Part shown: positions 52,892 to 61,790 of the stretch, in pieces
Layout of the letters: the number at the start of each line of letters is the position of its first letter
How positions within the stretch are numbered: position 1 is the first letter of the stretch
DNA from: Achromobacter sp. UMC46
GTDB lineage: Bacteria; Pseudomonadota; Gammaproteobacteria; Burkholderiales; Burkholderiaceae_B
Reading direction: 5' to 3'
Assembly: GCF_014170335.1 (NCBI RefSeq)
Contig: NZ_LZZS01000006.1
Coordinates: forward strand, 141,544 to 205,543
Length of the DNA stretch: 64,000 bases
Translations under genes and position numbers: made by a program
The notes under the pieces: model-generated
What the model saw: only the letters and a program-made list of their open reading frames with translations
Databases searched by the model: none
What the model was told of the DNA's origin: nothing

Positions 52892-53494
52892 TCAAGGCTG
52901 GTTGACGACCAGCCGCACCATGACGCGGCGGCCGGGTTCCTGGCGTTCCAGGACCAGCAGCTGCGGCCCCAACGTGTCGTAGCGTGACAGCTTTGCGCGC
53001 CAGCCGCCTTGTTCGAAAGAGGCGGGGCGGCCAAGTTCATCGCGCACGACGTCGGAGGCTTCGGGCTGGGCCGGCAGCCTGCCGCGCAGCCAGTCGCGCA
53101 AGCCGGACACCGGCACGCTGCTGCCCAGCGCGTCTTCGGCCAGCGCGTCGGGGTTGTCGGCGACCAGTCGGGTGCCGTCGGCCTTGGTCAGGCTGGCGGC
53201 GCCGGGCTGGCCTTCCACGCGGGCTTCGGTCGAACCCAGCGGATTGGTCAGGTCCAGCACGTAGCGCCGGCCGTCGTCCGACCACGAGAAGCCGCCTTGC
53301 ACGGCGTTCTGCTTGCCGCTTTCTTCGTTCACGGTGATGGCGAAGCGGCCGATGCGCGAAAACGCATCGGGGCTGGCGCCTTCGATCGGCTTGGGCGTGG
53401 TGGAGCAGGCGGCCAGCGTGAACGCCAGCATTGCCAGCAGCGCCCAGCGCAACCAGCCCGAAACGTCAGGCAAGCGTTGCACCGCTGCCGTCAC
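52892..53494 (-). CDS. lolB: Outer-membrane lipoprotein insertase LolB
   Basis: 200 residues. Signal peptide ends in the lipobox FTLAAC-STT near residue 28. The body matches LolB: FSRIGRFAITVNEESGKQNAVQGGFSWSDDG, YVLDLTNPLGSTEARVEG and WLRGRLPAQP. It receives lipoproteins from LolA and inserts them in the outer membrane. The start is GTG at 53494, overlapping the TPR gene stop by 4 bp (GTGA). Confidence 0.92.
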   Translation of the reverse strand: MTAAVQRLPDVSGWLRWALLAMLAFTLAACSTTPKPIEGASPDAFSRIGRFAITVNEESGKQNAVQGGFSWSDDGRRYVLDLTNPLGSTEARVEGQPGAASLTKADGTRLVADNPDALAEDALGSSVPVSGLRDWLRGRLPAQPEASDVVRDELGRPASFEQGGWRAKLSRYDTLGPQLLVLERQEPGRRVMVRLVVNQP

Positions 53495-55293
53495 AGACCC
53501 ACTCCCAGACGCTTGACGACGTCCTGGACGGTCTTGTTCTTGGGATCCTTCATCAGCGCGGCGCGCAGCAGCTCGGTGGCCTGGTCGCGCTTGCCCTGGG
53601 ACCACAGCACTTCGGCCAGGTGGGCGGCGATGTCGGCTTCCGGACGCACGCTGTAGGCGCGGCGCAGGTATTCCGCCGCGGACTCGTATTCGCCCATGCG
53701 GAACTTGACCCAGCCCATGCTATCCAGGATGAACGGGTCGTTCGGCGACAGTTCGAGCGCTTGCGTGATCAGGTCCAGCGCTTCAGGCAGGCGCTGGTTG
53801 TGGTCGGCCAGCGTATAGCCCAATGCGTTGTAGGCGTGCGCGTGGTCCGGATCCAGCGCGATGACCTGGCGCAGCATGCGCTCCAGGTCGGCCAAGCGGT
53901 TCTGGCGTTCATACAGCATGGCCAGTTCGTACTTGATCTCGACGGTGTCCGGCAGCGCCTGATCGGCGGCCTCCAGCGTGCTCACGGCTTGCTGGACGCG
54001 ATCGGCGTCGCGCAGGATCTGCGCCTTGGTCAGCACTCCCAGCGTGCGTTCTTCGTCGTCTTGCGGGCCGGCGGCGTCGATCATGGCCAGCGCGTCGTCC
54101 ACCCGGCCGCTCTTGGCGCGCAGGGCAGCCTGGCGCATGGCGACGGAATAGCGCAGCGTGGGGTCGTCGATGCGGCCGAGTTCCCGGATGGCTTCGTCGT
54201 ACTGGCCCTGGTCTTCGGCGATGCGCGACAGCAGGACGTGAGCGTCCGCCGCGGCGGCGCCGGCATCCGTGGCGCCGGGCACGGTGGCCCGCTGGCGCTG
54301 CTGCTGCACATCCAGGTACTGCTGAAGCAGGGTTTTGGCTTGCGGCAACTGGCCCGCCTTGTAGGCCAGCTGGGCTTGCATGAACAACAAGTCGAAGTCT
54401 TCCGGCGAACGGCGCGACATGGCTTGCAGTTCGGACAGCGCGCCGTTGTAGTCGCCACTGTCGGCCAGTTGCCCGGCCAGCATCAGGCGGACCTTGCGGG
54501 CGCCCGGATTGCGGTTGATATAGGCGCGGGCTTCGGTCTGGGCACGCTGCGGATCCACCTTCGAGCCGTATTCCAGCACGCGCTGGGCGGCGGCTTCGGA
54601 TTTCGGGTCGGCGGCCAGCGCGGCGCGGGATTCCTGGGCGGCACGTTCGTAGTCGCCCGAGGCGGAGGCCACGTCGGCCAGCGCCAGATGGGCGGCCGGC
54701 AGCTTGCGCACGCTGTCGCTCAGGGATTCGTCCAGGATGCGCAGCGCCAGGCGGCGGTCGTTCAGGCGGCTCAGCACGGCCAGCGCCTGGCCGATGGCGG
54801 CCGGCTTGTCGCGCGAGGCGTCGATACGGTTGCGCAGCGCCTGGGCCAGGCCCTTGGTCTGCCCGTTGGCGGCAGCCAGCGCCAATTCGGTGGAACTGGC
54901 TTCAATATCGTTGGGTGACAGCCGCGCCCAGACCCGGGCGGCTTCCAGCGCGCCGGGCAGGTTGCCCCCGGCCAACTGGAATTCCAGGCCGCGGCGGGCC
55001 AGGCGGGGGTCGCCCGTATCCCGGGCCAGCCCGATCATGGTGGTGGCCGCTGTGCCGTACATGCCGCGCTGGGCGGCGATCTCCGACGCGAGGACGCGGT
55101 AGAAGATGTCGGCGGTCAGCGATACGTAGGGCAATTGGCCCGGACGCAGGCGAATCACCTCGGTTTCAGGCTGATGGTTCTGCGGGGCCATGCGGGGCCC
55201 GGTCGCATCACGCGTCCGGCTGTCGGCCGCCTGGGCCGGCAGCGCAAAACCTGTTGCCAGCGCAAGCGCAAGCGCGGCGATCCCGATATTCAT
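53491..55293 (-). CDS. Secreted TPR-repeat protein
   Basis: 600 residues with a signal peptide (MNIGIAALALALATGFALPA, cleaved near AQA-A). About ten TPR-like helical pairs run through the protein; the last ones are clearest, as in ALGYTLADHNQRLPEALDLI, DSMGWVKFRMGEYESAAEYL and EVLWSQGKRDQATELL. It is likely periplasmic and a scaffold in envelope biogenesis, in keeping with its translational coupling to lolB. It is divergent from mutM with an 82-bp gap. Specific partner unknown. Confidence 0.88.
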   Translation of the reverse strand: MNIGIAALALALATGFALPAQAADSRTRDATGPRMAPQNHQPETEVIRLRPGQLPYVSLTADIFYRVLASEIAAQRGMYGTAATTMIGLARDTGDPRLARRGLEFQLAGGNLPGALEAARVWARLSPNDIEASSTELALAAANGQTKGLAQALRNRIDASRDKPAAIGQALAVLSRLNDRRLALRILDESLSDSVRKLPAAHLALADVASASGDYERAAQESRAALAADPKSEAAAQRVLEYGSKVDPQRAQTEARAYINRNPGARKVRLMLAGQLADSGDYNGALSELQAMSRRSPEDFDLLFMQAQLAYKAGQLPQAKTLLQQYLDVQQQRQRATVPGATDAGAAAADAHVLLSRIAEDQGQYDEAIRELGRIDDPTLRYSVAMRQAALRAKSGRVDDALAMIDAAGPQDDEERTLGVLTKAQILRDADRVQQAVSTLEAADQALPDTVEIKYELAMLYERQNRLADLERMLRQVIALDPDHAHAYNALGYTLADHNQRLPEALDLITQALELSPNDPFILDSMGWVKFRMGEYESAAEYLRRAYSVRPEADIAAHLAEVLWSQGKRDQATELLRAALMKDPKNKTVQDVVKRLGVGL

Positions 55294-55375
55294 TTGTTTG
55301 AAAGACGACTTCACGCGGCCCGTCCGGTTGATGGCACAATCTTCGTACACGCAATTGATGATCTTACACTGGCTC

Positions 55376-56203
55376 ATGCCGGAACTGCCTGAAGTTGAAA
55401 CCACGCGTCGGGGAATTGACGCCGTCATCACCGGCCGGACGCTCAAGCGCCTGGTCGTTCACGAAGCCCGCATGCGCTGGCCCATTCCGCCCGACCTGCC
55501 GTCGCTGATCGGCGGCCGCGCCGTCCTGGAATGCGCCCGCCGGGGCAAATATCTATTGCTGCGCTTCGAACACGGCACCCAGATCGTGCATCTGGGCATG
55601 TCCGGGTCGCTGCGCAGCGTCGCCCCGGGTGAATTCCTGCGCAAGCACGACCACGTCGAATGGATATTCGACGAGGCGGTGCTGCGCCTGCATGACCCCC
55701 GGCGCTTCGGCGCGGTGCTGTGGCACCCCGGGGCCGATGGCCCCATCGAAACCCACCCCCTGCTGGCCAAGCTGGGCATCGAGCCCTTCGACCCGCGCTT
55801 TGACGGGGCCTGGCTGCACCGGCACTTCAAGAACCATGGCGCCGCCGTCAAACAGGTGCTGCTGGCCGGCCTGGCCGTCGTCGGCGTGGGCAATATCTAC
55901 GCATCGGAATGCCTGTTCCGGGCGCGCATCAACCCCAAGACGCCGGCCAACAAGCTATCGCCCGCCCGCTGCGACCGGCTGGCGGACATGATCCGCGCCA
56001 CGCTGGCCGACGCCCTGACCTCAGGCGGCAGCACCCTGCGGGACTACGTGGGAGCCACCGGCGAACCGGGCGCCTACTTCGAAATCCATGCCGCGGTCTA
56101 CGAGCGCGAGGGGCTGCCGTGCCGGGTCTGCGCCACGCCGATCCGGCGCTTCGTCCAGGGTCAGCGGGCCACTTATTACTGCCCGAAATGCCAACGGAAC
56201 TAG
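55376..56203 (+). CDS. mutM: Formamidopyrimidine-DNA glycosylase MutM
   Basis: 275 residues. The start MPELPEVETTRRGID supplies the catalytic N-terminal proline (P2) and E3; LRFEHGTQIVHLGMSGSLR and HLRFLRRH-type DPRRFGAVLW follow, then GVGNIYASECLFRARI with the helix-two-turn-helix and a C-terminal zinc finger with C-x2-C (CRVC) and CPKC. It removes 8-oxoguanine and cuts abasic sites. The ATG at 55376 is certain because P2 must follow the initiator. Confidence 0.97.
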   Translation: MPELPEVETTRRGIDAVITGRTLKRLVVHEARMRWPIPPDLPSLIGGRAVLECARRGKYLLLRFEHGTQIVHLGMSGSLRSVAPGEFLRKHDHVEWIFDEAVLRLHDPRRFGAVLWHPGADGPIETHPLLAKLGIEPFDPRFDGAWLHRHFKNHGAAVKQVLLAGLAVVGVGNIYASECLFRARINPKTPANKLSPARCDRLADMIRATLADALTSGGSTLRDYVGATGEPGAYFEIHAAVYEREGLPCRVCATPIRRFVQGQRATYYCPKCQRN

Positions 56204-56270
56204 CGCCAACGCGTTAAAAACCCCCGGGAAATCCCTGAAAAAACAAGGCCATTTGTTTATAGCGAACGTA

Positions 56271-56299
56271 TTGCACAAACACTAACGCCAAGCTATATT
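56271..56299 (+). promoter_or_regulatory. Candidate promoter of the homogentisate accessory operon
   Basis: TTGCAC (56271-56276) and TATATT (56294-56299) are separated by 17 bp, 42 bp upstream of the MBL-fold gene. The -10 is good and the -35 weak, which would suit an activated promoter. Confidence 0.4.
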
Positions 56300-56340
56300 C
56301 CTTTCACACATCTATTCCTAGAACAGTGGAAGGAGCCTCC

Positions 56341-57294
56341 ATGAGCAAGCAATTCGCCTCGCACGCCGACCTGGACGACAAAGTCGTCTCGTTCGAAAAA
56401 CTGTCCGACAACGCCTATGCCTACACGGCCGAAGGCGACCCCAACACGGGCGTGATCATCGGCGACGAGGCCGTCATGGTGATCGACACCCAGGCCACCC
56501 CGGTCATGGCGCAGGACGTGATCCGCCGCATCCGCGAAGTCACGGACAAGCCGATCAAGTACATCCTGCTGTCGCACTACCATGCCGTGCGCGTGTTCGG
56601 CGCCTCCGCCTACGACGCCCAGGAGATCCTGGCCAGCCGCGACACCTATGACCTGATCGCCGAACGCGGCGAACAGGACAAGGCCAGCGAGATCGGCCGC
56701 TTCCCCCGCCTGTTCCGCAACGCCGAATCGATTCCGCCGGGCCTGGTCTGGCCGACGATGACGTTCAAGGGCGAAATGACGGTCGACCTGGGCAACCTGG
56801 AAGTCAAGCTGCTGCAAGTGGGCCGCGGCCACACCAAGGGCGACACCATCGCCTGGCTGCCGGAACAGAAGATCCTCTTCGCCGGCGACCTGGTCGAATA
56901 CCAATCCACCCCGTACTGCGGCGACGCCTATTTCCGCGACTGGCCCAGCACGCTGGACGCACTGTCGGGCTTTGACGCCGAAAAGATGGTTCCCGGGCGC
57001 GGTCCGGCCCTGAAGAACGCCACCGAGGTCCGCCAGGGCCTGGCCGGCACCCGCGCCTTCCTGACCGACCTGTACGGCGCCGTGAACCGCGGCGTGGCCG
57101 AAGGCAAAGACCTGAAGACGATCTACCGCGAGGTCTACGACTTCATGAAGCCGCGCTACAGCGACTGGGTGATCTTCGACCACTGCATGCCGTTCGACGT
57201 GTCGCGCGCCTATGACGAAGCCAGCGGCCACACTCATCCCCGCATCTGGACCGACAAGCGCGATCTGGAAATGTGGGCGCAGCTGGAAGGCTGA
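56341..57294 (+). CDS. Metallo-beta-lactamase-fold protein with degenerate metal site
   Basis: 317 residues. The fold is clear (GVIIGDEAVMVIDTQA, LLSHYHAVRVFGA, GRGHTKGD, FAGDLVE), but the HxHxDH motif reads H79-Y-H81-A-V83-R84: the Asp and third His are gone, and the late VPGHG histidine is Arg (VPGRG, residue 220). His164 and Asp183 remain. At best one metal site is complete. It has AAGGAG before its ATG and is first in an operon with an FAD hydroxylase and a DUF2783 protein, next to hmgA-fahA. It may hydrolyse an intermediate (for example a thioester or lactone) or act non-catalytically; function not known to me. Confidence 0.85.
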   Translation: MSKQFASHADLDDKVVSFEKLSDNAYAYTAEGDPNTGVIIGDEAVMVIDTQATPVMAQDVIRRIREVTDKPIKYILLSHYHAVRVFGASAYDAQEILASRDTYDLIAERGEQDKASEIGRFPRLFRNAESIPPGLVWPTMTFKGEMTVDLGNLEVKLLQVGRGHTKGDTIAWLPEQKILFAGDLVEYQSTPYCGDAYFRDWPSTLDALSGFDAEKMVPGRGPALKNATEVRQGLAGTRAFLTDLYGAVNRGVAEGKDLKTIYREVYDFMKPRYSDWVIFDHCMPFDVSRAYDEASGHTHPRIWTDKRDLEMWAQLEG

Positions 57295-57425
57295 GGCCGA
57301 CGGGCCGCGGCCGGCGCAGACCGCAGGCGGCCCTGACAGAACGCGGCAAGCACCGGAACCGCGCGTCGCCAGACGGCGCGCGGCTTCGCGACATAAAAAC
57401 AAAATGACCCACACAGGAGACAACC

Positions 57426-59105
57426 GTGGGAGACATCGACTTTCAGGCGATGGAGTTCGCCTATGAAAAGCACGCCGACCAGAGCGCCGGCGCACCGCCG
57501 CGGCACCAGGTCGTGGTGGTGGGCGCAGGCCCGGTCGGCCTGACCACCGCGCTGGATCTGGCCCGCCAGGGCCTGCGCGTCGTCGTGCTGGACGACGACT
57601 ACCGCTTGTCCGCCGGGTCGCGCGCCATCTGCTTTTCCAAACGCACGCTGGAAATCTGGGACCGCCTGGGCGTCGGCCAACGCATGATCGACAAGGGCGT
57701 GTCGTGGAACGTGGGCCGCGTGTTCTTCCGCGAACAGGAAGTGTGGCGCTTCGACCTGCTGCCCGAACCCGGCCATCGCCGCCCCGCGTTCATCAATCTT
57801 CAGCAGTACTACGCCGAAGGCTACCTGTATGAACAGGCGCGCCAAGAACCCAACATCGACCTGCGCTGGAAAAACAAAGTCGCCGGCGTCGCGCAAACCG
57901 AAGACGGCGTCGACCTGACGATCGATACCCCCGAAGGCCCGTACTCGCTGCATGCCGATTGGCTGGTGGCCTGCGACGGCGCGCGTTCGCCGGTGCGCAA
58001 GCTGATCGGCCAGGAAAGCCATGGCCGCGTTTTCCGCGATCGCTTCCTGATCGCCGACGTGAAGATGAAGGCCGACTTCCCGACCGAGCGCTGGTTCTGG
58101 TTCGACCCGCCCTTTCATCCCAACCAATCGGTGCTGCTGCATCGCCAGCCCGACAACGTCTGGCGCATCGACTTCCAGCTGGGCTGGAACGCCGACCCCG
58201 TCGAAGCCGTCAAACCCGAGAACGTGCTGCCGCGCATCCGCGCCCTGCTCGGCCCCGACGCGCAGTTCGACCTGGAATGGGTCAGCGTCTACACCTTCGC
58301 GTGCGAACGCATGGACAAGTTCCGCCATGGCCGCGTCGTGTTCGCCGGCGACTCCGCGCACCGCGTCTCGCCATTCGGCGCGCGCGGCGCCAACAGCGGC
58401 GTGCAGGATGCCGAAAACCTGGCGTGGAAACTCAAGCTGGTGCTGGCGGGCCTGGCGCCCGACACGCTGATCGACAGCTACAGCGCCGAACGCGAGTACG
58501 CCGCGGACGAGAACATTCTGAATTCGTCGCGCGCCACCGACTTCATCACGCCCAAAAGCGACATCAGCCGCAGTTTCCGCAACGCGGTGCTGAACCTGGC
58601 CAAGACGCATCCGTTCGCGCGTTCGCTTGTCAACAGCGGCCGTCTGTCGCTGCCCGCCACCTACGGCGGCTCGCCCCTGAACACGCCGGACACCGACGCC
58701 TTCGCCGGCCGGATGGTACCCGGGGCCGTGGCGCTGGACGCGCCCGTGGCGTGCCGCGGCGAACCGGACTGGTGGCTGGCGCAGCTGGACGGCGGCTTCG
58801 TGCTGGCGCTGTTCTGTGGCGACGCGCTGCCTGGCGCCGACACACGCCAGGCCTTGCAGGCCCTGCGCATGGCGCCCGTGCCCGTCAAGGCCGTCCTGGT
58901 GGCCGGCGCCGGCTGCGACGTCCCGGATCTGCCCGCCGGCGTGCCGGTCGTGGTGGACACGGAAGGCTGCCTGGCCAAGCGCTACGACGCGCAGCCGGGC
59001 ACCGCCTACCTGATCCGGCCGGACCAGCACGTCGCCGCCCGCTGGCGCGCATTCAACGCCGATGCCGTCGCCCGCGCCGTCAATCAGGCCACGGGCCACG
59101 CCTGA
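57426..59105 (+). CDS. FAD-dependent aromatic hydroxylase, MhpA/MhaA-like
   Basis: 559 residues. FAD motifs of class A flavoprotein monooxygenases are complete: GAGPVGLTTALDLARQG near residue 37, CDGARSPVRKLIG near 182 and VVFAGDSAHRVSPFGARGANSG near 308; a C-terminal thioredoxin-like domain follows (about 430-555). GTG at 57426 has AGGAGA in front. With the 65-residue protein behind it, it resembles the MhaA/MhaB pair described in Pseudomonas putida, which hydroxylates 3-hydroxyphenylacetate to homogentisate. The adjacent homogentisate genes support that reading, but the substrate is inferred. Confidence 0.87.
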   Translation: MGDIDFQAMEFAYEKHADQSAGAPPRHQVVVVGAGPVGLTTALDLARQGLRVVVLDDDYRLSAGSRAICFSKRTLEIWDRLGVGQRMIDKGVSWNVGRVFFREQEVWRFDLLPEPGHRRPAFINLQQYYAEGYLYEQARQEPNIDLRWKNKVAGVAQTEDGVDLTIDTPEGPYSLHADWLVACDGARSPVRKLIGQESHGRVFRDRFLIADVKMKADFPTERWFWFDPPFHPNQSVLLHRQPDNVWRIDFQLGWNADPVEAVKPENVLPRIRALLGPDAQFDLEWVSVYTFACERMDKFRHGRVVFAGDSAHRVSPFGARGANSGVQDAENLAWKLKLVLAGLAPDTLIDSYSAEREYAADENILNSSRATDFITPKSDISRSFRNAVLNLAKTHPFARSLVNSGRLSLPATYGGSPLNTPDTDAFAGRMVPGAVALDAPVACRGEPDWWLAQLDGGFVLALFCGDALPGADTRQALQALRMAPVPVKAVLVAGAGCDVPDLPAGVPVVVDTEGCLAKRYDAQPGTAYLIRPDQHVAARWRAFNADAVARAVNQATGHA

Positions 59106-59124
59106 ATCCAGAGGTCAACTCATC

Positions 59125-59322
59125 ATGCTGATTACCGAAACCAACCTGAGCTCGCCTGACGACTTCTACGAAGCGCTGATCGACACGCACCGCGACCTGA
59201 CGAACGAGCAAAGCCAGGAACTGAACGCGGCGCTGATCCTGCTGCTGGCCAACCACCTGGGCGACGTGGCGCTGCTGCGCGACGCCTTGCAGCAGGCGCG
59301 CGCGTCGGTAGTGCCGGCGTAA
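59125..59322 (+). CDS. DUF2783 small protein, possible coupling subunit of the hydroxylase
   Basis: 65 residues, mostly helical: LSSPDDFYEALIDTHRDL and ELNAALILLLANHLGDVALLRDALQQAR. Matches the DUF2783 family, found next to FAD hydroxylases in homogentisate clusters. By size and position it corresponds to MhaB, the small coupling protein needed by the 3-hydroxyphenylacetate 6-hydroxylase. It starts 19 bases after the hydroxylase gene with an AGAGG site. Its end is 4 bases from the end of the convergent LysR gene. Confidence 0.8.
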   Translation: MLITETNLSSPDDFYEALIDTHRDLTNEQSQELNAALILLLANHLGDVALLRDALQQARASVVPA

Positions 59323-59326
59323 GGCC

Positions 59327-60235
59327 TCACCGCCCCACCGCGAACGTATTCACGATCAAGGCGCGCAGCCATTGGTTGCCGCCGTCGCGGTCCACCCTGC
59401 GCTGCCAGTACATGTTCGTCTGCAGCGCGGGCACTTTCACGGGCGGCGTCATGAAGCGCAGGCCGAATGGCGGCGCGGCGCTGGCGGCCAGTTTTTCAGG
59501 CACGGTCGCCAGCAGGTCGGTCGCGCTGACGATGTAGGGCACGGCCGAAAAATGCGGCACGCTGAAATGCTCGGCCAGTTCCACGCCTGCCCGCTCCATC
59601 GACTGGTTGACCTGCCCGTAAGGCGCGGCGCGCGACACGATCAAATGCCGCGCGGCACGGAACGCCTTGATGCCCATGCCCGCATGCGCGGTGGGATGCG
59701 CCTGGCGGAACAAGGTCGCATAGCCCTGCCGGAACAACATGCGCTGCAGCGTGCCGGCCCCCATCTCGTCGAACGCGCCGATGGCCAGGTCCACCCTGCC
59801 CGTCTCCATTTCACGCGGCAGGTCCGGCCCCTGCACCCGCACCGAATCGATGCGCACCTGCGGCGCCACTTGCACGCAGACCTCCATCAGCCGAGGCATG
59901 AAGTGGATCTCGCCCACGTCCGTCATGGCGACCCGGAAACGCCGGTTGCTGGTGGCCGCGTCGAACACGTCCTGATCCTTCAAGGCCTGGCCCAGCATCG
60001 TCAGCGCCTCGCTGACGGGGCCTGCCAGCCGCTGCGCGCGGGGCGTCGGCAACATGCCTTGGCCCGTGCGCACGAAGAGCTCGTCGCCGAAGGCCTCGCG
60101 CAGGCGGCGCAAGGCATTGCTGACGGCGGGCTGCGTCAAGTCCATCCGCCGCGCCACGGCCGACAGGTTGCGGTCTTCCAGCAGGTGCTGGAACAGGATC
60201 AACAGGTTCAGGTCCACGTCGCGCAATTCGGCCAT
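59327..60235 (-). CDS. LysR-family transcriptional regulator
   Basis: 302 residues: N-terminal helix-turn-helix DLNLLILFQHLLEDRNLSAVARRMDLTQPAVSNALRRLREAFGDELF of the NodD/NahR-like branch, and a LysR substrate domain (about 93-300). It is divergent from hmgA across a gap with two CTAT/ATAG dyads and convergent with the FAD hydroxylase operon, so it probably activates hmgA-fahA, and perhaps the hydroxylase operon, in response to an aromatic intermediate. Confidence 0.9.
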   Translation of the reverse strand: MAELRDVDLNLLILFQHLLEDRNLSAVARRMDLTQPAVSNALRRLREAFGDELFVRTGQGMLPTPRAQRLAGPVSEALTMLGQALKDQDVFDAATSNRRFRVAMTDVGEIHFMPRLMEVCVQVAPQVRIDSVRVQGPDLPREMETGRVDLAIGAFDEMGAGTLQRMLFRQGYATLFRQAHPTAHAGMGIKAFRAARHLIVSRAAPYGQVNQSMERAGVELAEHFSVPHFSAVPYIVSATDLLATVPEKLAASAAPPFGLRFMTPPVKVPALQTNMYWQRRVDRDGGNQWLRALIVNTFAVGR

Positions 60236-60246
60236 GCGCCCCCCTA

Positions 60247-60288
60247 CTATTCACAAAATTTATAGTCTCTATTTTTGCATTCCCATAG
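60247..60288. promoter_or_regulatory. Two LysR-type boxes upstream of hmgA
   Basis: CTAT-N11-ATAG (60247-60265) is a textbook LysR box with the T-N11-A core. A second, CTAT-N12-ATAG (60269-60288), follows 3 bp later on the same face within about two turns, as expected for recognition and activation sites. Both lie 110-150 bp before hmgA and 12-53 bp before the lysR start. Confidence 0.6.
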
Positions 60289-60397
60289 CCGTAATGGGCG
60301 TTTTTCCCGACAATATCGCATCGGCCCCGGGTTTTCCCAGACGGCCCCGAATACCGACCGCGCGGCCAAGCACCGCGCCGCCACCCAGGAGGATTCC

Positions 60398-61696
60398 ATG
60401 GAACTGCAATATCAGACCGGCTTCGGCAACGACTGCGCGACCGAGGCGCTGCCCGGCGCGCTGCCCGTAGGCCGCAATTCGCCGCAGCAATGCCCCTATG
60501 GGCTGTACGCCGAGCAACTGTCCGGCACCGCCTTCACCGCCCCGCGCAGCGAAAACCGCCGCTCGTGGCTCTACCGCATCCGCCCGGGCGCCCAGCACAA
60601 GCCGTTTGAGCCTTTCGGCGGCGCGGCGGGCTGGGAAAGCACCTTCGGCCACGGCCCGGTCACCCCAAACCAGCTGCGCTGGAGCCCGCTGCCGATTCCG
60701 GAGGCCCCCACCGACTTCCTGGAAGGCGTGAAGACCTGGGGCGGCAACGGCGGCCCCGACGAACAAGGCGGCGTGGCCATCCACATGTACGCCGCCAACC
60801 GGTCGATGCAGGGCCGCTATTTCTACAACGCCGACGGCGAACTGCTGCTGGTGCCGCAGCAGGGCCGGCTGCGCCTGGCCACCGAGCTGGGCCTGATCGA
60901 CCTGGAACCTCTGGAGATCGCGGTGATCCCGCGCGGCGTGCGTTTCCGCGTCGAACTGCTGGACGGCATCGCGCGCGGCTACCTGCTTGAAAACTTCGGC
61001 GCCGCCCTGCGCCTGCCGGAACTGGGCCCGATCGGGTCGAACTGCCTGGCCAACGCGCGCGACTTCCAGACGCCGGTGGCCTGGTATGAAGACGTGGAAG
61101 GCGACTTTGAACTGGTGGCCAAGTTCACGGGCGGATTCTGGCGCGCCTCCATCGACCATTCGCCGCTGGACGTCGTGGCCTGGCACGGCACGCACGCGCC
61201 GTACAAGTACGACCTGCGCCACTTCAACACCATCGGTTCGATCAGCTTCGACCATCCGGACCCGTCGATCTTCACCGTGCTGACCGCGCCGTCCGACACC
61301 CCGGGCACGGCCAACATGGACTTCGCGATCTTCCCGCCCCGCATCCTGGCGATGGAAGACACGTTCCGCCCGCCCTGGTTCCACCGCAACATCGCCAGCG
61401 AATTCATGGGCCTGATCCAAGGCGTGTACGACGCCAAGGCCGATGGCTTCGCCCCCGGTGGCGCCAGCCTGCACAACTGCATGAGCGGCCATGGCCCCGA
61501 TGCAGAGACCTTCGAAAAAGCCTCGCACGCCGACACGCACGCCGCCCACTACATCCGCGACACGATGGCGTTCATGTTCGAAACGCGCCGCGTCATCCGC
61601 CCGACCGCGCAGGCCTTGGCGTCGGTAGAATTGCAGGGCGACTATTACCGGTGCTGGCAGGGCATCGTGAAGCACTTCGATCCCAAGAAGGCGTGA
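60398..61696 (+). CDS. hmgA: Homogentisate 1,2-dioxygenase HmgA
   Basis: 432 residues, standard length. [26 protein letters not shown] at the N-terminus, [30 protein letters not shown] near 183, and the iron-site region FHPPWFHRN-type ([19 protein letters not shown]) and [15 protein letters not shown] near 350-375 are all present. It opens the ring of homogentisate to maleylacetoacetate in tyrosine and phenylacetate-type catabolism. GGAGGA precedes the ATG. Confidence 0.97.
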   Translation: MELQYQTGFGNDCATEALPGALPVGRNSPQQCPYGLYAEQLSGTAFTAPRSENRRSWLYRIRPGAQHKPFEPFGGAAGWESTFGHGPVTPNQLRWSPLPIPEAPTDFLEGVKTWGGNGGPDEQGGVAIHMYAANRSMQGRYFYNADGELLLVPQQGRLRLATELGLIDLEPLEIAVIPRGVRFRVELLDGIARGYLLENFGAALRLPELGPIGSNCLANARDFQTPVAWYEDVEGDFELVAKFTGGFWRASIDHSPLDVVAWHGTHAPYKYDLRHFNTIGSISFDHPDPSIFTVLTAPSDTPGTANMDFAIFPPRILAMEDTFRPPWFHRNIASEFMGLIQGVYDAKADGFAPGGASLHNCMSGHGPDAETFEKASHADTHAAHYIRDTMAFMFETRRVIRPTAQALASVELQGDYYRCWQGIVKHFDPKKA

Positions 61697-61722
61697 CGGC
61701 AGCCCCCCGCTGATCCACGCCC

Positions 61723-61750
61723 ACGGCGATGCGCGCAAGCGCATCGCCGT
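61723..61750 (+). terminator. GC-rich hairpin between hmgA and fahA
   Basis: An 11-bp perfect stem (ACGGCGATGCG with CGCATCGCCGT) and 6-base loop, followed by only three T. It lies 26 bp after hmgA and 40 bp before fahA, and may give partial termination or protect the hmgA message. Confidence 0.5.
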
Positions 61751-61790
61751 TTGGCATTTCCCATTCCATCATTAGAGAGACACGCGAGCC

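Noticed and set aside
57234..59099. 621-codon frame antisense to the FAD hydroxylase
   Set aside because: Shadow of a well-supported flavoprotein gene; translation lacks any family pattern.
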